DNA from: CAYUPI01 sp964446585
GTDB lineage: Bacteria > Verrucomicrobiota > Verrucomicrobiia > Limisphaerales > UBA8199
Reading direction: 5' to 3'
Length of the DNA stretch: 23,919 nucleotides
NCBI GenBank assembly: GCA_964446585.1
Contig: CAYUPI010000078.1
Location: 1 to 23,919 of the forward strand
Positions 8,481 through 16,300 of this stretch are shown here, in pieces. The translations under genes were made by a program, and so were the position numbers. The notes under the pieces were generated by a model. It saw only the letters and a list, made by a program, of their open reading frames with translations, ran no database searches and was not told the DNA's origin. The first letter of the stretch is position 1. Each line of letters starts with the position of its first letter.

Positions 8481-9110
8481 CTAGTTTGGCGGCCAAAGTC
8501 TTTCCACCCGCAGTCGTTTCGCAATCACTTCCGCCGAGACGCCGAACTTTGGCGCGATGCGAGTGGCGATATAGTCGAGCGCCGCTTCGTCGGCGGCCAG
8601 CCAGTCGGAATAGCCAGCGGCTTTCGCAGATTGAATGGCGGCTTGAAAGCCTTCGCGCAACAGATCGGGCGGCACGAGCAGGCGTCCGGCAAATTCGTAA
8701 GCATGCCATTCCACCCAGCCGTACTCGACCTCGGGGATGGCGGAGATGTAATCGAACCACTCGGTGGCCGTTGCATGTTGCAGGCCGGCGTAAATCTCGC
8801 GGTGCAAGATGAGGTGTCCAATTTCGTGGGCGACCGAGAAGCGCAGACGATATTCAAGTCGCGGACTCATAAAGGCCCTTTTGTCCACGAGAATGGATTT
8901 CAGATCGCCCATGAGCAGGGCGTCGATGTCCAGTTGCTCCCGCAAGCCGTTCACGGGAACGAGATCCAGGTGGAGATCGAATTCGGCGAGGTCGAGGACT
9001 TTGACGGGCAGTTCGCGTCCTGCCGGATGCGCGGCGCGTAATCGGTCGGCTTCCTGCCATATGCGCTCCTTGGAATTGTATGGCGCTTTGAATTTCTGCG
9101 GGTCCTTCAA
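8481..9110 (-). CDS. ImmA/IrrE-family zinc metallopeptidase
   Basis: A 209-residue protein of the ImmA/IrrE (COG2856, peptidase M78-like) family. The gluzincin motif is intact: AHEIGHLILH with HEIGH at 95-99. The downstream family signature follows as E134-xx-A-xx-FAGRLLVP (about 134-147), whose Glu134 is the likely third zinc ligand. In known pairs such as ImmR/ImmA of ICEBs1 the peptidase cleaves the XRE repressor to derepress an operon. Here the XRE gene lies directly upstream, and its TGA overlaps this start as TTGA (9107-9110). The start codon is therefore TTG, probably read by coupled translation; no Shine-Dalgarno sequence is visible. It is cytoplasmic and somewhat short of accessory domains, so I expect a regulator or activator rather than a DNA-damage master switch. 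Confidence 0.9.
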   Translation of the reverse strand: MKDPQKFKAPYNSKERIWQEADRLRAAHPAGRELPVKVLDLAEFDLHLDLVPVNGLREQLDIDALLMGDLKSILVDKRAFMSPRLEYRLRFSVAHEIGHLILHREIYAGLQHATATEWFDYISAIPEVEYGWVEWHAYEFAGRLLVPPDLLREGFQAAIQSAKAAGYSDWLAADEAALDYIATRIAPKFGVSAEVIAKRLRVERLWPPN

Positions 9111-9475
9111 GGTCGGTTCGCGCTTCTGATTAGTTCCACCAGTTTTTCCAAGTCTTCGCGAGAGGGTTTCTGGCCGGAAATGGTCCTGAAGAAGACGGGA
9201 AGCTTGGCAACTAGCTTTTCGTCCTTGAGGACGTAATCAGGGATGCGCCCGGAATCCACGGCAGCGTAGTCGAAGAATTTGAGCCAGTCGTCAGAACCTT
9301 GTTTGAGGCCAAGCTGTTTGGCCCACGTGCGGAGCGTTTCCTCGTCACGCGGTGGCGGCAGCACTTCGCGTTCGATCTTACTCCAGTTGCTGGGATCGTG
9401 CTCGTGTTCCAGACAGAATTCGCGCAGGCCCAGACGCTGGCGTTCTCGGATTTGTTTTATGAATTCGCCAAACAT
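9107..9475 (-). CDS. XRE-type helix-turn-helix regulator
   Basis: 122 residues, first gene of the four-gene minus-strand operon. Residues ~4-60 form a lambda-repressor-like HTH: FIKQIRERQRLGLREFCLEH, then DPSNWSKIERE as the recognition region, then a helix ending LRTWAKQLGL. The remaining ~60 residues are acidic and helical (SREDLEKLVELIR) and may be the part sensed or cut by the adjacent ImmA/IrrE peptidase. The ATG at 9475 lies 17 nt downstream of a perfect inverted repeat (9493-9513), the expected position of an autoregulatory operator. XRE plus ImmA/IrrE is a known pairing in mobile-element control and has been proposed as a toxin-antitoxin-like module. Here it governs two further genes. 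Confidence 0.87.
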   Translation of the reverse strand: MFGEFIKQIRERQRLGLREFCLEHEHDPSNWSKIEREVLPPPRDEETLRTWAKQLGLKQGSDDWLKFFDYAAVDSGRIPDYVLKDEKLVAKLPVFFRTISGQKPSREDLEKLVELIRSANRP

Positions 9476-9492
9476 AGGTCGTAATTTTGCAT

Positions 9493-9513
9493 TGTGGTAA
9501 TATGTTTACCACA
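9493..9513 (-). promoter_or_regulatory. Palindromic operator upstream of the XRE gene
   Basis: TGTGGTAA (9493-9500), 5-nt spacer TATGT, then TTACCACA (9506-9513): a perfect 8-bp inverted repeat. It lies 17 nt before the regulator's ATG and is flanked by two direct copies of TTTTGCA (9485-9491 and 9523-9529). This fits a dimeric XRE repressor site overlapping the operon promoter. The promoter itself is not certain; a TTGCAA at about 9525-9530 (minus strand) could be a -35 with an AT-rich -10 inside the palindrome. Confidence 0.65.
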
Positions 9514-9831
9514 GGTTAGAAGTTTTGCAAGCAGCTTTTCAAAGGCTCGCAAGGCGAGCACATCTTTGACTTCGGCGGGCAAGTGTCACAACTTAGCCGC
9601 GTTGCAGCGGCATTGCACCGCATCGCTGGCTTTGAGGCGCTTTCAGCCGTCCTCTTTCAACCGTGGGGCCGTTATGCTATTCTGCATTGCCCGAGTGGAT
9701 ACCGATTACCAATCCGACGAATCTCGACGAGAAGCTGTTGAAAAAGTGAGGACTGACACTCGCACGCATAGCGACGGCGAGGACATCTTTGACTTCGGCG
9801 TGGCGTTAGTTTATTTAGGCGGGGAGGTGAT
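9514..9831. other. Gene-poor stretch with duplicated 25-nt segment and a decayed ORF
   Basis: No intact gene is supported. A plus-strand frame free of stops runs 9520-9738 without an ATG start and encodes a protein-like sequence containing GEHIFDFGGQVSQLSRVAAA and LFQPWGRYAILHCPSG. A 25-nt segment in it (9553-9577) recurs at 9776-9800 with one mismatch, but in another frame (reading GEDIFDFGV). I take this as the remnant of a broken or partly duplicated gene. A 113-codon frame (9494-9835) opens at a GTG inside the operator and is unlikely to be real. Confidence 0.4.
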
Positions 9832-10320
9832 ATGATGATGAAGCCAGCGAAGAACACGATTTGCCTTTGGTATGATCGCGATGCCGAGGAGGCAGCCCGG
9901 TTTTACGCCAAAACGTTTCCCGATTCATCCGTCGGCGCCGTACACCGCGCACCCGGAGACTTTCCGTCGGGGAAGCAGGGAGATGTGCTGATGGTTGAGT
10001 TTTCCGTGATGGGCATACCCTGCCTCGGCCTCAACGGCGGACCTGAATTTAAGCACAACGAAGCGTTCTCGTTTCAAGTCGCAACCGCTGACCAGGCCGA
10101 AACAGATCGTTACTGGAACGCGATCGTGGGCAACGGCGGCCAGGAGAGCGCGTGCAGTTGGTGCAAGGACAAATGGGGAGTGTCCTGGCAGATTACGCCG
10201 GTCGCCCTGCTCAAAGGGATAACCGATCCCGATCGCGCTGCTGCCAAGCGCGTCTTCGATGCGATGATGAAGATGGGCAAGATCGACATCGCTGCAATCG
10301 AAGCGGCGCGGCGCGGTTGA
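9832..10320 (+). CDS. VOC-family (PhnB/3-demethylubiquinone-type) protein
   Basis: 162 residues of the vicinal-oxygen-chelate superfamily, PhnB-like group often annotated '3-demethylubiquinone-9 3-methyltransferase'. The opening NTICLWYDRDAEEAARFYAKTFPDS is the typical first beta-alpha unit. FNGG-like LNGGPEFKHNEAFSFQV and the terminal GWSWQ-like KWGVSWQITP with DPDRAAAKRVFDAMMKMGKID complete the family pattern. Members are dimeric, small cytoplasmic proteins with poorly defined substrates; methyltransferase activity is not implied. A strong ribosome-binding site, GGAGGTGA (9823-9830), sits before three consecutive ATG codons (9832, 9835, 9838); the second has the best spacing. It is divergent from the XRE operon and has its own likely terminator at 10393-10425. 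Confidence 0.9.
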   Translation: MMMKPAKNTICLWYDRDAEEAARFYAKTFPDSSVGAVHRAPGDFPSGKQGDVLMVEFSVMGIPCLGLNGGPEFKHNEAFSFQVATADQAETDRYWNAIVGNGGQESACSWCKDKWGVSWQITPVALLKGITDPDRAAAKRVFDAMMKMGKIDIAAIEAARRG

Positions 10321-10658
10321 GGGCGCGAGCTGGAAGATGGAGGATGGTGTCGCAGACGACCTGAAGGGTGACTGGGGCAAGATGACGAATGACGCAACCA
10401 CTTTCAGGGTTGCGCACGGTTTTTTGGGACGTTTACCCAAGCTAGAAACGCGCCCCCGAGTCCCCGCGTTTCAACCTTGGGCTGGTATGACTGAATCCTT
10501 TCAGGATTCTTGAGAGGGAGAAATAGGACATGAAATAGCACGGTGCAAGCCGAGGGGAAAAGCAGCGAGGTAATTAAAAAGTGGAGACGAAAAGACTGAT
10601 TGAACAAGCTTCACCGATTTCTGCTTGAGAGGAAGGCAAGGCAAATCTTTCGTGCGGC
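10321..10658. other. Intergenic stretch
   Basis: Between the VOC gene and the convergent prepilin-like gene I see only the terminator-like hairpin at 10393-10425. No ORF, repeat or RNA gene is supported in the remaining ~230 bases. Confidence 0.6.
10393..10425 (+). terminator. Probable intrinsic terminator of the VOC gene
   Basis: A 7-bp perfect stem CGCAACC (10393-10399) / GGTTGCG (10408-10414) with an 8-nt loop is followed after five bases by six T residues (10420-10425). It lies 72 nt after the stop codon. The stem is short and the T-run slightly distant, so strength is uncertain. Confidence 0.5.
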
Positions 10659-11597
10659 TTACCTCAGGGGACGCGTGGAGTGATCCTGTAACCAGGCCAC
10701 GTCGGGATTGCGCGGACTGGGAATTGGTGAGTAGCCATTGAAGGTCAGGCCCTGGCGCATGAGCGGGGGCGTGGTGCGCAGGTCGCGCCATTTTTTCAGT
10801 TCGGAGTGGTTATCGGCAAACGAGAGGCCGCAGGCATTGCCATGATATGCTCCGGGCAGTTCATAAAATTCGTAGCTACTCGGATTTCCCGGGGTGGTTC
10901 CGGTCGGGTAGCCCTTCATGCTGACCAGAAAGCAACCACTATTGATCACGTCCTCCCGGGTATCCAGGAAAACCCAAATCCGGTCGGGCCCCGGAGTGTT
11001 GAGCTGAGAATATTTCAAGTACATCCGCCAGGTCTTCTCGTCGAAATAGCCGCCGCTCGAGCCTGAGAACCCGCCAAAATACATGTTCATGTCCATCGTC
11101 CGCACTCTGGGTTTCTGCACACCGTTGACGACCACGTAGGAAGTATCGGCCGGGCATTTAAACAGGCTGGGGCTCCTGCCACAATAAGGCCACATCGGAC
11201 TCTTGTAGATGTCCACGGCGGGATCCCAGTTCGACGGATTGTTGGGGTCGAAGTCAAGGACGCCCGTCATCCACACGCCTGGCCGACTGGCACTGGACAT
11301 CATCAAATCGCTGCTGGCGTAGAGCAGCAGGTCCCGATTGTCGTCACTATATTGGCGCCAGGCCAGGGCCAATTGCCGGTGGTTGTTCATACATTGAATG
11401 CCCTGGGCTTTAGTCTTGGCCCGGTTCAACGAAGGCAGGAGCATCGCGGCGAGAATCGCGATGATGGCAATCACGACCAAGAGTTCGATAAGAGTGAAAC
11501 CTGAGTCATTGGGAAGGCTGCGGCGGATTATGGACGGCACCTGAGCCAGGTCTTTGGCGGGACAGGTTGGCGACGCTTTTAGGGGCATGCGCATCAT
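10659..11597 (-). CDS. Type II secretion/prepilin-like protein (verrucomicrobial pseudopilin)
   Basis: A 312-residue protein with a class III (prepilin) signal: a 33-residue polar leader ending ...NDSG, cleavage before Phe34, then the hydrophobic helix FTLIELLVVIAIIAILAAML with Glu at +5. After it comes the segment LNRAKTKAQGIQCMNNHRQLALAWRQYSDDN, typical of the large expanded prepilin family of Verrucomicrobiota and Planctomycetes. The soluble part is globular with several Cys and Trp/Gly-rich turns (CGRSPSLFKCPADTSY). Near the C-terminus AYHGNACGLSFADNHSELKKW matches the H-x9-DG-type end motif in form. The likely site is the cell envelope as a minor pseudopilin or surface protein; many genomes hold dozens of such genes, so specific roles are unknown. 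There are two adjacent ATGs (11597, 11594) and no clear Shine-Dalgarno sequence. Confidence 0.9.
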   Translation of the reverse strand: MMRMPLKASPTCPAKDLAQVPSIIRRSLPNDSGFTLIELLVVIAIIAILAAMLLPSLNRAKTKAQGIQCMNNHRQLALAWRQYSDDNRDLLLYASSDLMMSSASRPGVWMTGVLDFDPNNPSNWDPAVDIYKSPMWPYCGRSPSLFKCPADTSYVVVNGVQKPRVRTMDMNMYFGGFSGSSGGYFDEKTWRMYLKYSQLNTPGPDRIWVFLDTREDVINSGCFLVSMKGYPTGTTPGNPSSYEFYELPGAYHGNACGLSFADNHSELKKWRDLRTTPPLMRQGLTFNGYSPIPSPRNPDVAWLQDHSTRPLR

Positions 11598-11919
11598 AGC
11601 TGCTGATCCCGGAGCTTTAGAAGCCTAGCTCCCTTCGTGCCCGCGTCAAGGCGCCTTGTCCCCACCGCGGACGCCAGTTGACAGAGGTACACCAAGCGCC
11701 GCGTGGGGGCACGCGGCGTACAAACGCCACGTCTCCGTCCCTGTAAGCCCCGTGGAGGCACGCCCACCAAATCTGAATATTTCAAGAACCGCAGCGCCGC
11801 GTGGGGACACGCGGCCTACAAGCCACGTCTCTGTCCCCGCAGGCCGCGTGGGGGCACGCCTACAAGTGAAGCGTCGGACACCAGCTTCGGTCTCTTGCGA
11901 CTACGCGGGGGCGCTTCTG
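11598..11919. other. Intergenic region with REP-like repeats
   Basis: The stretch between the start of the prepilin-like gene and the stop of the 459-residue secreted-protein gene (both minus strand). It is mostly occupied by the repeats at 11695-11866. No promoter could be identified with confidence. Confidence 0.6.
11695..11866. repeat. REP-like palindromic repeats, two ~74-bp units with 98-bp period
   Basis: Unit A (from 11695) and unit B (from 11793) share most of their sequence. Each opens with the perfect 8-bp hairpin GCCGCGTG-loop-CACGCGGC (11698-11717 and 11796-11815; 4-nt loop GGGG or GGGA). A similar spacer (...CCACGTCTC/TCTGTCCC...) follows, then a second degenerate half (CCGCGTG..GGGCACGCC). 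Such GC-rich palindromic intergenic families are common in bacterial genomes. The ORFs on either strand are artefacts of the repeat. Confidence 0.7.
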
Positions 11920-13299
11920 TTATTGGGCAAGGCGGATGCGATACAATTGAAGCGGCCTGTTTGCGAGGTAATTCTGGATCACATAGTTCGTCACGGACTC
12001 ACCCGTCCCGGGAATTGTGATGACGGGCGTGGCATCCAGGAATGGACCGGGGGCGGTCGAGTTGGTCTGCAGGACGTAGCTCTTTCCGCCGACGGTCGTC
12101 CAACTCACGACTAAACTGTTTCCGGAGACGTTCATTGAGGCGATGTGCAGGCTGGAGGCAGCATTTGTAGGGTTCGTGCCAGCCAGGTATTCCTGGTAGT
12201 TGGACATGCCGTCACTGTCCGCGTCAGCATTCGGGTTCACACTGATTGAGCCGAAATAAGCTATCTCCCAATCATCGTTGATTCCGTTGCAGTCAGCGTC
12301 CAACGCCACCTGAACGGACGCGGCGGTGAACGGAGTGCCGTTGGTCAAGCCGTCGGCGGGTGTGATGACGACACGGTAATAGTTGCCAGCCCTGGTCACG
12401 GACCAACTGAGCGTGCTGGCTGTTTGCCCGCCCAGCGCCACAAAGGTCGCGTTGTCTGTGGACTGCTGCCACTGGTAGGCGTAACTGATCAGAGCGCCAC
12501 TTGGGTCGGTGGCACTGGTCACCACTGCTGTCAAAGTGTTGGTGCGGGTCGGGGCCGCCGGCGTAATCGAAGCGGCGTTGACCACGGGCGGTTGGAGCGG
12601 TGGTGCGAATAGCACATTCAAACCATTGGTGATCACGGCCTGGTTAAAGTACCACTGGAGGTTGCGGCCATTGCTTTGGCCATTGATGTCACGAATCCCC
12701 ACAGTCGCGCCCACGCCAAGACTCGCGGCGGGCGCAGATTCCTGCACAACGACCTGCCAATAGGAGAAGAGAATGCGGTTGCTGCCCTCAAAGAGCCGAG
12801 CTTCGAAGATTGCCGGAGTGGTCCCGTCGCCGTTGACCGGGATGACCTTGTTCCACTGGACGATGAACTGCCGGCTGCCCGCGGTGCCGGTCGTTTTGTA
12901 ATAAACGCCATCGGAGCCGGGTGAGAGCGTCTGCCAGTCATCCCAAAGCACAGCGATGCTGGGCAGGTTGTCAGTGGGCGAGGTGGTCGTCAGGTCCACG
13001 TTGGAGTAAGCCGTGCTGGCGCCGCCAAACGTCATCAGCCCGTTGGCGTTGAACGAGACGTTCGTGTAGTTCACTCCGTAGAAGCTGAAGGTAAACCCCA
13101 GGTTGATGTTGGTGACAGCGCCGTCATCCGTGAACCAGAGCACCCGAAAGCTGCCGTTAGTGATCTGGAGGAAGCTGAAATTGGTCGTGGCGGAGGCGGT
13201 GTAGCCGAACGCGTCCGGTCCCGGGGCGGTGATGGCGAGCGCCGACCCGGGGCGGAGCAACGTGAAAGCCAGCGCTAATGCATATCCGATTGGCTTCAT
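11920..13299 (-). CDS. Secreted protein with Ig-like and calcium-binding-type segments
   Basis: 459 residues, exported. The signal peptide is MKPIGYALALAFTLLRPGSALA, with cleavage expected after ALA (about 22). Residues ~35-225 form a beta-rich domain containing INLGFTFSFYGVNYTNVSFN and LMTFGG, resembling nidogen/NIDO-like extracellular domains. Residues ~235-335 look like an Ig-like domain (ISYAYQWQQSTDNATFVALG...YYRVVITPADG). A DxDxDG-type calcium-binding stretch, DADSDGMSNYQEYLAGTNPT, lies at ~355-375. The last 75 residues (VSWTTVGGKSYVLQTNS...LYRIRLAQ) match the sorting-like tail common in Verrucomicrobiota. Function unknown; probably cell-surface or matrix. The ATG follows a weak GGAATGAG. 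It lies downstream of the beta-helix gene but behind a strong terminator, so it may have its own promoter. Confidence 0.8.
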   Translation of the reverse strand: MKPIGYALALAFTLLRPGSALAITAPGPDAFGYTASATTNFSFLQITNGSFRVLWFTDDGAVTNINLGFTFSFYGVNYTNVSFNANGLMTFGGASTAYSNVDLTTTSPTDNLPSIAVLWDDWQTLSPGSDGVYYKTTGTAGSRQFIVQWNKVIPVNGDGTTPAIFEARLFEGSNRILFSYWQVVVQESAPAASLGVGATVGIRDINGQSNGRNLQWYFNQAVITNGLNVLFAPPLQPPVVNAASITPAAPTRTNTLTAVVTSATDPSGALISYAYQWQQSTDNATFVALGGQTASTLSWSVTRAGNYYRVVITPADGLTNGTPFTAASVQVALDADCNGINDDWEIAYFGSISVNPNADADSDGMSNYQEYLAGTNPTNAASSLHIASMNVSGNSLVVSWTTVGGKSYVLQTNSTAPGPFLDATPVITIPGTGESVTNYVIQNYLANRPLQLYRIRLAQ

Positions 13300-13313
13300 C
13301 GTCTCATTCCGGA

Positions 13314-13345
13314 AAAGAGGCGGGGCGGACCAGCCGCCCCGCCTT
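13314..13345 (-). terminator. Strong GC-rich intrinsic terminator after the beta-helix gene
   Basis: GGCGGGGCGG (13319-13328) and CCGCCCCGCC (13334-13343) form a perfect 10-bp stem with a 5-nt loop, extended by an A/T pair. On the minus strand the stem is followed by TCTTTT (13317-13312). It starts 34 nt after the stop of the 1078-residue gene (13379). Confidence 0.8.
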
Positions 13346-13378
13346 GTTCATCTCAGCCTCTGATATCAACCGGGCGGA

Positions 13379-16300
13379 TCACGGGTTGGGTGTCACTGCA
13401 ATCTGGCATCCCGCCGCGTCGGGCGTGACGTTGCCGCTGGCGTCCTGCCCCACTGTGATCGCATTGCCATTCAGATTAATGACTGCCAGGACCGGCGCAT
13501 TGCCCGTCCCCGAGGAGGGGGCGCCACCCGTATGTTTGAGCCGCACGATGTCGCCGTTGTGGAATGGTCCGGCCACGAACGAACTGGACGTATCCTTCAC
13601 GTAAATGGAAGGATTCGGATCGCAGTTGTCTTTGACCAGGAGCTGGTAGTAGCCGTTGGGGTTAGGGGTGTAGGCCCCTTTGCCGGGCACCTGGATCTTG
13701 CCCGAAGGATTGGGTGCCGGGATACAAATCACCGCCGGCGGTTCCGTGTCCTGGACAGTGATGGTGAACGAGCAGGTGTTGGTGTTGCCGGCGGCATCGA
13801 CTGCCGTCACGTTCACCGTGTTCGTGCCTACCGGGAACATCGTGCCGGGCGGCGAGTCTTCGCTGACCGTCACCGAGCCGCAGTTGTCGGACGCGTTAAC
13901 CGTGTAGTTGACCACCGCCGCGCATTGGCCGGGGTCGTTGCTGACGACCATGCTGCCCGGGCAGGTCAGGCTGGGGGGGGTTGTATCCACCACCGTGAAG
14001 GTGGTCGAGCAGGTGTTGGTGTTCCCCGAGGGATCCGAAACGTAAATCGTCACATTCGTCGTGCCCAAAGTCAGCAAGGTGCCGGCAGCAGGACTCTGGC
14101 TGAAGGTCAACTGGCCGGACAGCGGGCAATTGTCCGAAGCGAAAACGTTGGTGGTGAAGTCGGGTACGGGCGCCTGACAGTTTGCGTCCGCCGAGTTGGT
14201 CACCGCGGCAGCGCAAGTGACGATATTCGGAGGCGTGGTGTCATTTACGATAACGAGCGCGCTGCAGGAATTGGTTGCGCCGTGGCTGTCGGTAACCGTT
14301 AGTGTCACGTGATTGGTGCCTAATGGGAAGGGCCCTGCCGAGGTTTGAACGATAGTGATTGGGTCGCCATCGGGATCATACGAGCCGTTATCGATTGAGG
14401 CGCTGGCCGTGCAGTTTGGCCCTGCGGACAACGTCAGGCTTTGGCAGACAGCCACCGGCGGGTGGTTGGTGCACAAGGTCTGCAGTTCATAAGCACCGAT
14501 GTCGGTGCCATCGCCGCCAGGTGGATTTGAGAGCCCGGGACTGTCGACGGTTCGGTTGAAGCCGCTCCCGCGTTGGTCGGTCGCGAAGGCAAGGAAGTTA
14601 GAACCGCCATCGACCGCGGGGCTGGCGCAGGACAGGGCGTGAGTGAAGGTCGGGCCGCCGTTGTCCTGCAATGGGCCGAGCAGCGGATCGGTGTTGAGCA
14701 GGTCGCCGGGCCCGGTGAGGAATCCCCCGCCGGCATCGCTGCTGAGGTTGAACCCCCTGGAGGAGATGGAGCCCAGGACGTTAGAGATGTTACCCCCCGA
14801 AATGCCGGCCTTGAGGATGCTGCTGGCGATGACTACCAAACTGGTGCTGCTAATCGTATCGGCCGAATTGTCGTTGTAAATACTGGCGCCCCCGACTCCG
14901 ACCGCCCAATTGTCCGCCAGCGTGCTGTTCAGGATGTTGACCACGGCCAAGCCATTGGTATGACCAGTAAGGTTGAGAATAGCACCCCCTGCACCCGGGT
15001 TGAAGTCGTTGACGGCTGCGTTATGGCTAAGTGTGGACTGCAGGATATCGATTCGTGCGGTGCCAGGCGCCACTCGCAGAAGGGTTCCAAGAATGTCGAT
15101 CTCCACAACGCCTTGAGCAGCGTTGAACAGGGCGCCGCCATCGAGCGCGGAGTTATCATTAACCGTGCTGGAGCTGATTTGCATCAGGCTGCTATTGCCC
15201 TCGATATGGTTGAGGATGCCACCACCAGCGATGCCCCCATTTGTAATGAACGAAGTATTGTGGATGAACGTATTCGCGGTGTGTAGAAAGCCGTAGTTGT
15301 AAATGCCGCCCCCCAGGAACGCCACGTTGCCGTTGAATGTGCAGTTGGTAATGGCAAGAGCCACAGGGAAGAAGCGCCCATCATTATAGATGGCACCGCC
15401 ACTGCAGCAATCGGCCCCCAATGGAATTGCGCTGCCGCCAGAGGGGAAAGCAACCCAATTGCTCCAGAAGCCGGAGGAGATCAGGTTGAGGGTGTCGGAA
15501 GCGTTGTAAACGGCGCCCCCTCTGTTTGTCGCAGAGTTGCTGGCGAAAAGGCAATTGGTCACGGTGGCATAACCATGCGCGAAATTGTAGAGGGCGCCTC
15601 CATGATTCTGCGAGTAGTTGCCCGTGAACGTGCAACCGGCCACCAAGGGAAAGAGACTATAATCGCCGAGCACTTGGAGGGACTGGTAGACTGCGCCGCC
15701 GTCTTCGGAGGCCGAATTCCCGATAAACGAGCTGCCCAGGATCTGTAGAATAAAGACCTTCGGTGTCGCGTAATTGCCTACGACGCCGCCGGAGCAGTCT
15801 CCTCCAAAGTCGTTTCCCGGTTCGAAATGAATGGCCCCCGCCCGGACGGCCGAATTGTTCCTAAAGGTGCAATTCGTAACCACCAGACTAAGCCCGCCCG
15901 ATGCAAACCCGCCAGCCATAGCACCGATCGCACCGCCGGTCCCCGCAGAGTTATCCAGGAAGGAGCTATCAATAACCGTGGCAGATGCATTGCCGCCTGC
16001 CTGACAGTTGGCGCCGCAGTTGGTACTTATCCAAGAATAGTTGTGGATCGCACCCCCGAAGCCTGCCGAATTACCAGCAAAGCTCGAGCCGCTGACCGTT
16101 AGGATGGACGAGTTGTTGAGGTCGGAGCCGTCGTTGTAAATCGCCCCACCCGCCACCTGCGCACTGTTGCCAGTAAACAAGCAGTTGGTGACCGCAAGTG
16201 TCGAATGGTCGTTATAGATACCACCACCCCCCACACACCCCGATACCGAGCCGTTCTCGATGGTCAACCCGGAAATGTTCACCGTCAACCCCCGGTTTAT

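Noticed and set aside
8143..8760. 205-codon minus-strand ORF spanning the ImmA/membrane gene junction
   Set aside because: It overlaps both real genes in another frame, and the translation is Arg/Leu-rich without motifs.
11656..12114. Plus-strand ORFs over the REP-like repeats
   Set aside because: Their repetitive translations come from the palindromic repeats, and they continue antisense into the secreted-protein gene.
13532..15286. 256- and 237-codon plus-strand ORFs opposite the beta-helix gene
   Set aside because: They are antisense shadows of the repeat-rich HYR and beta-helix coding region.
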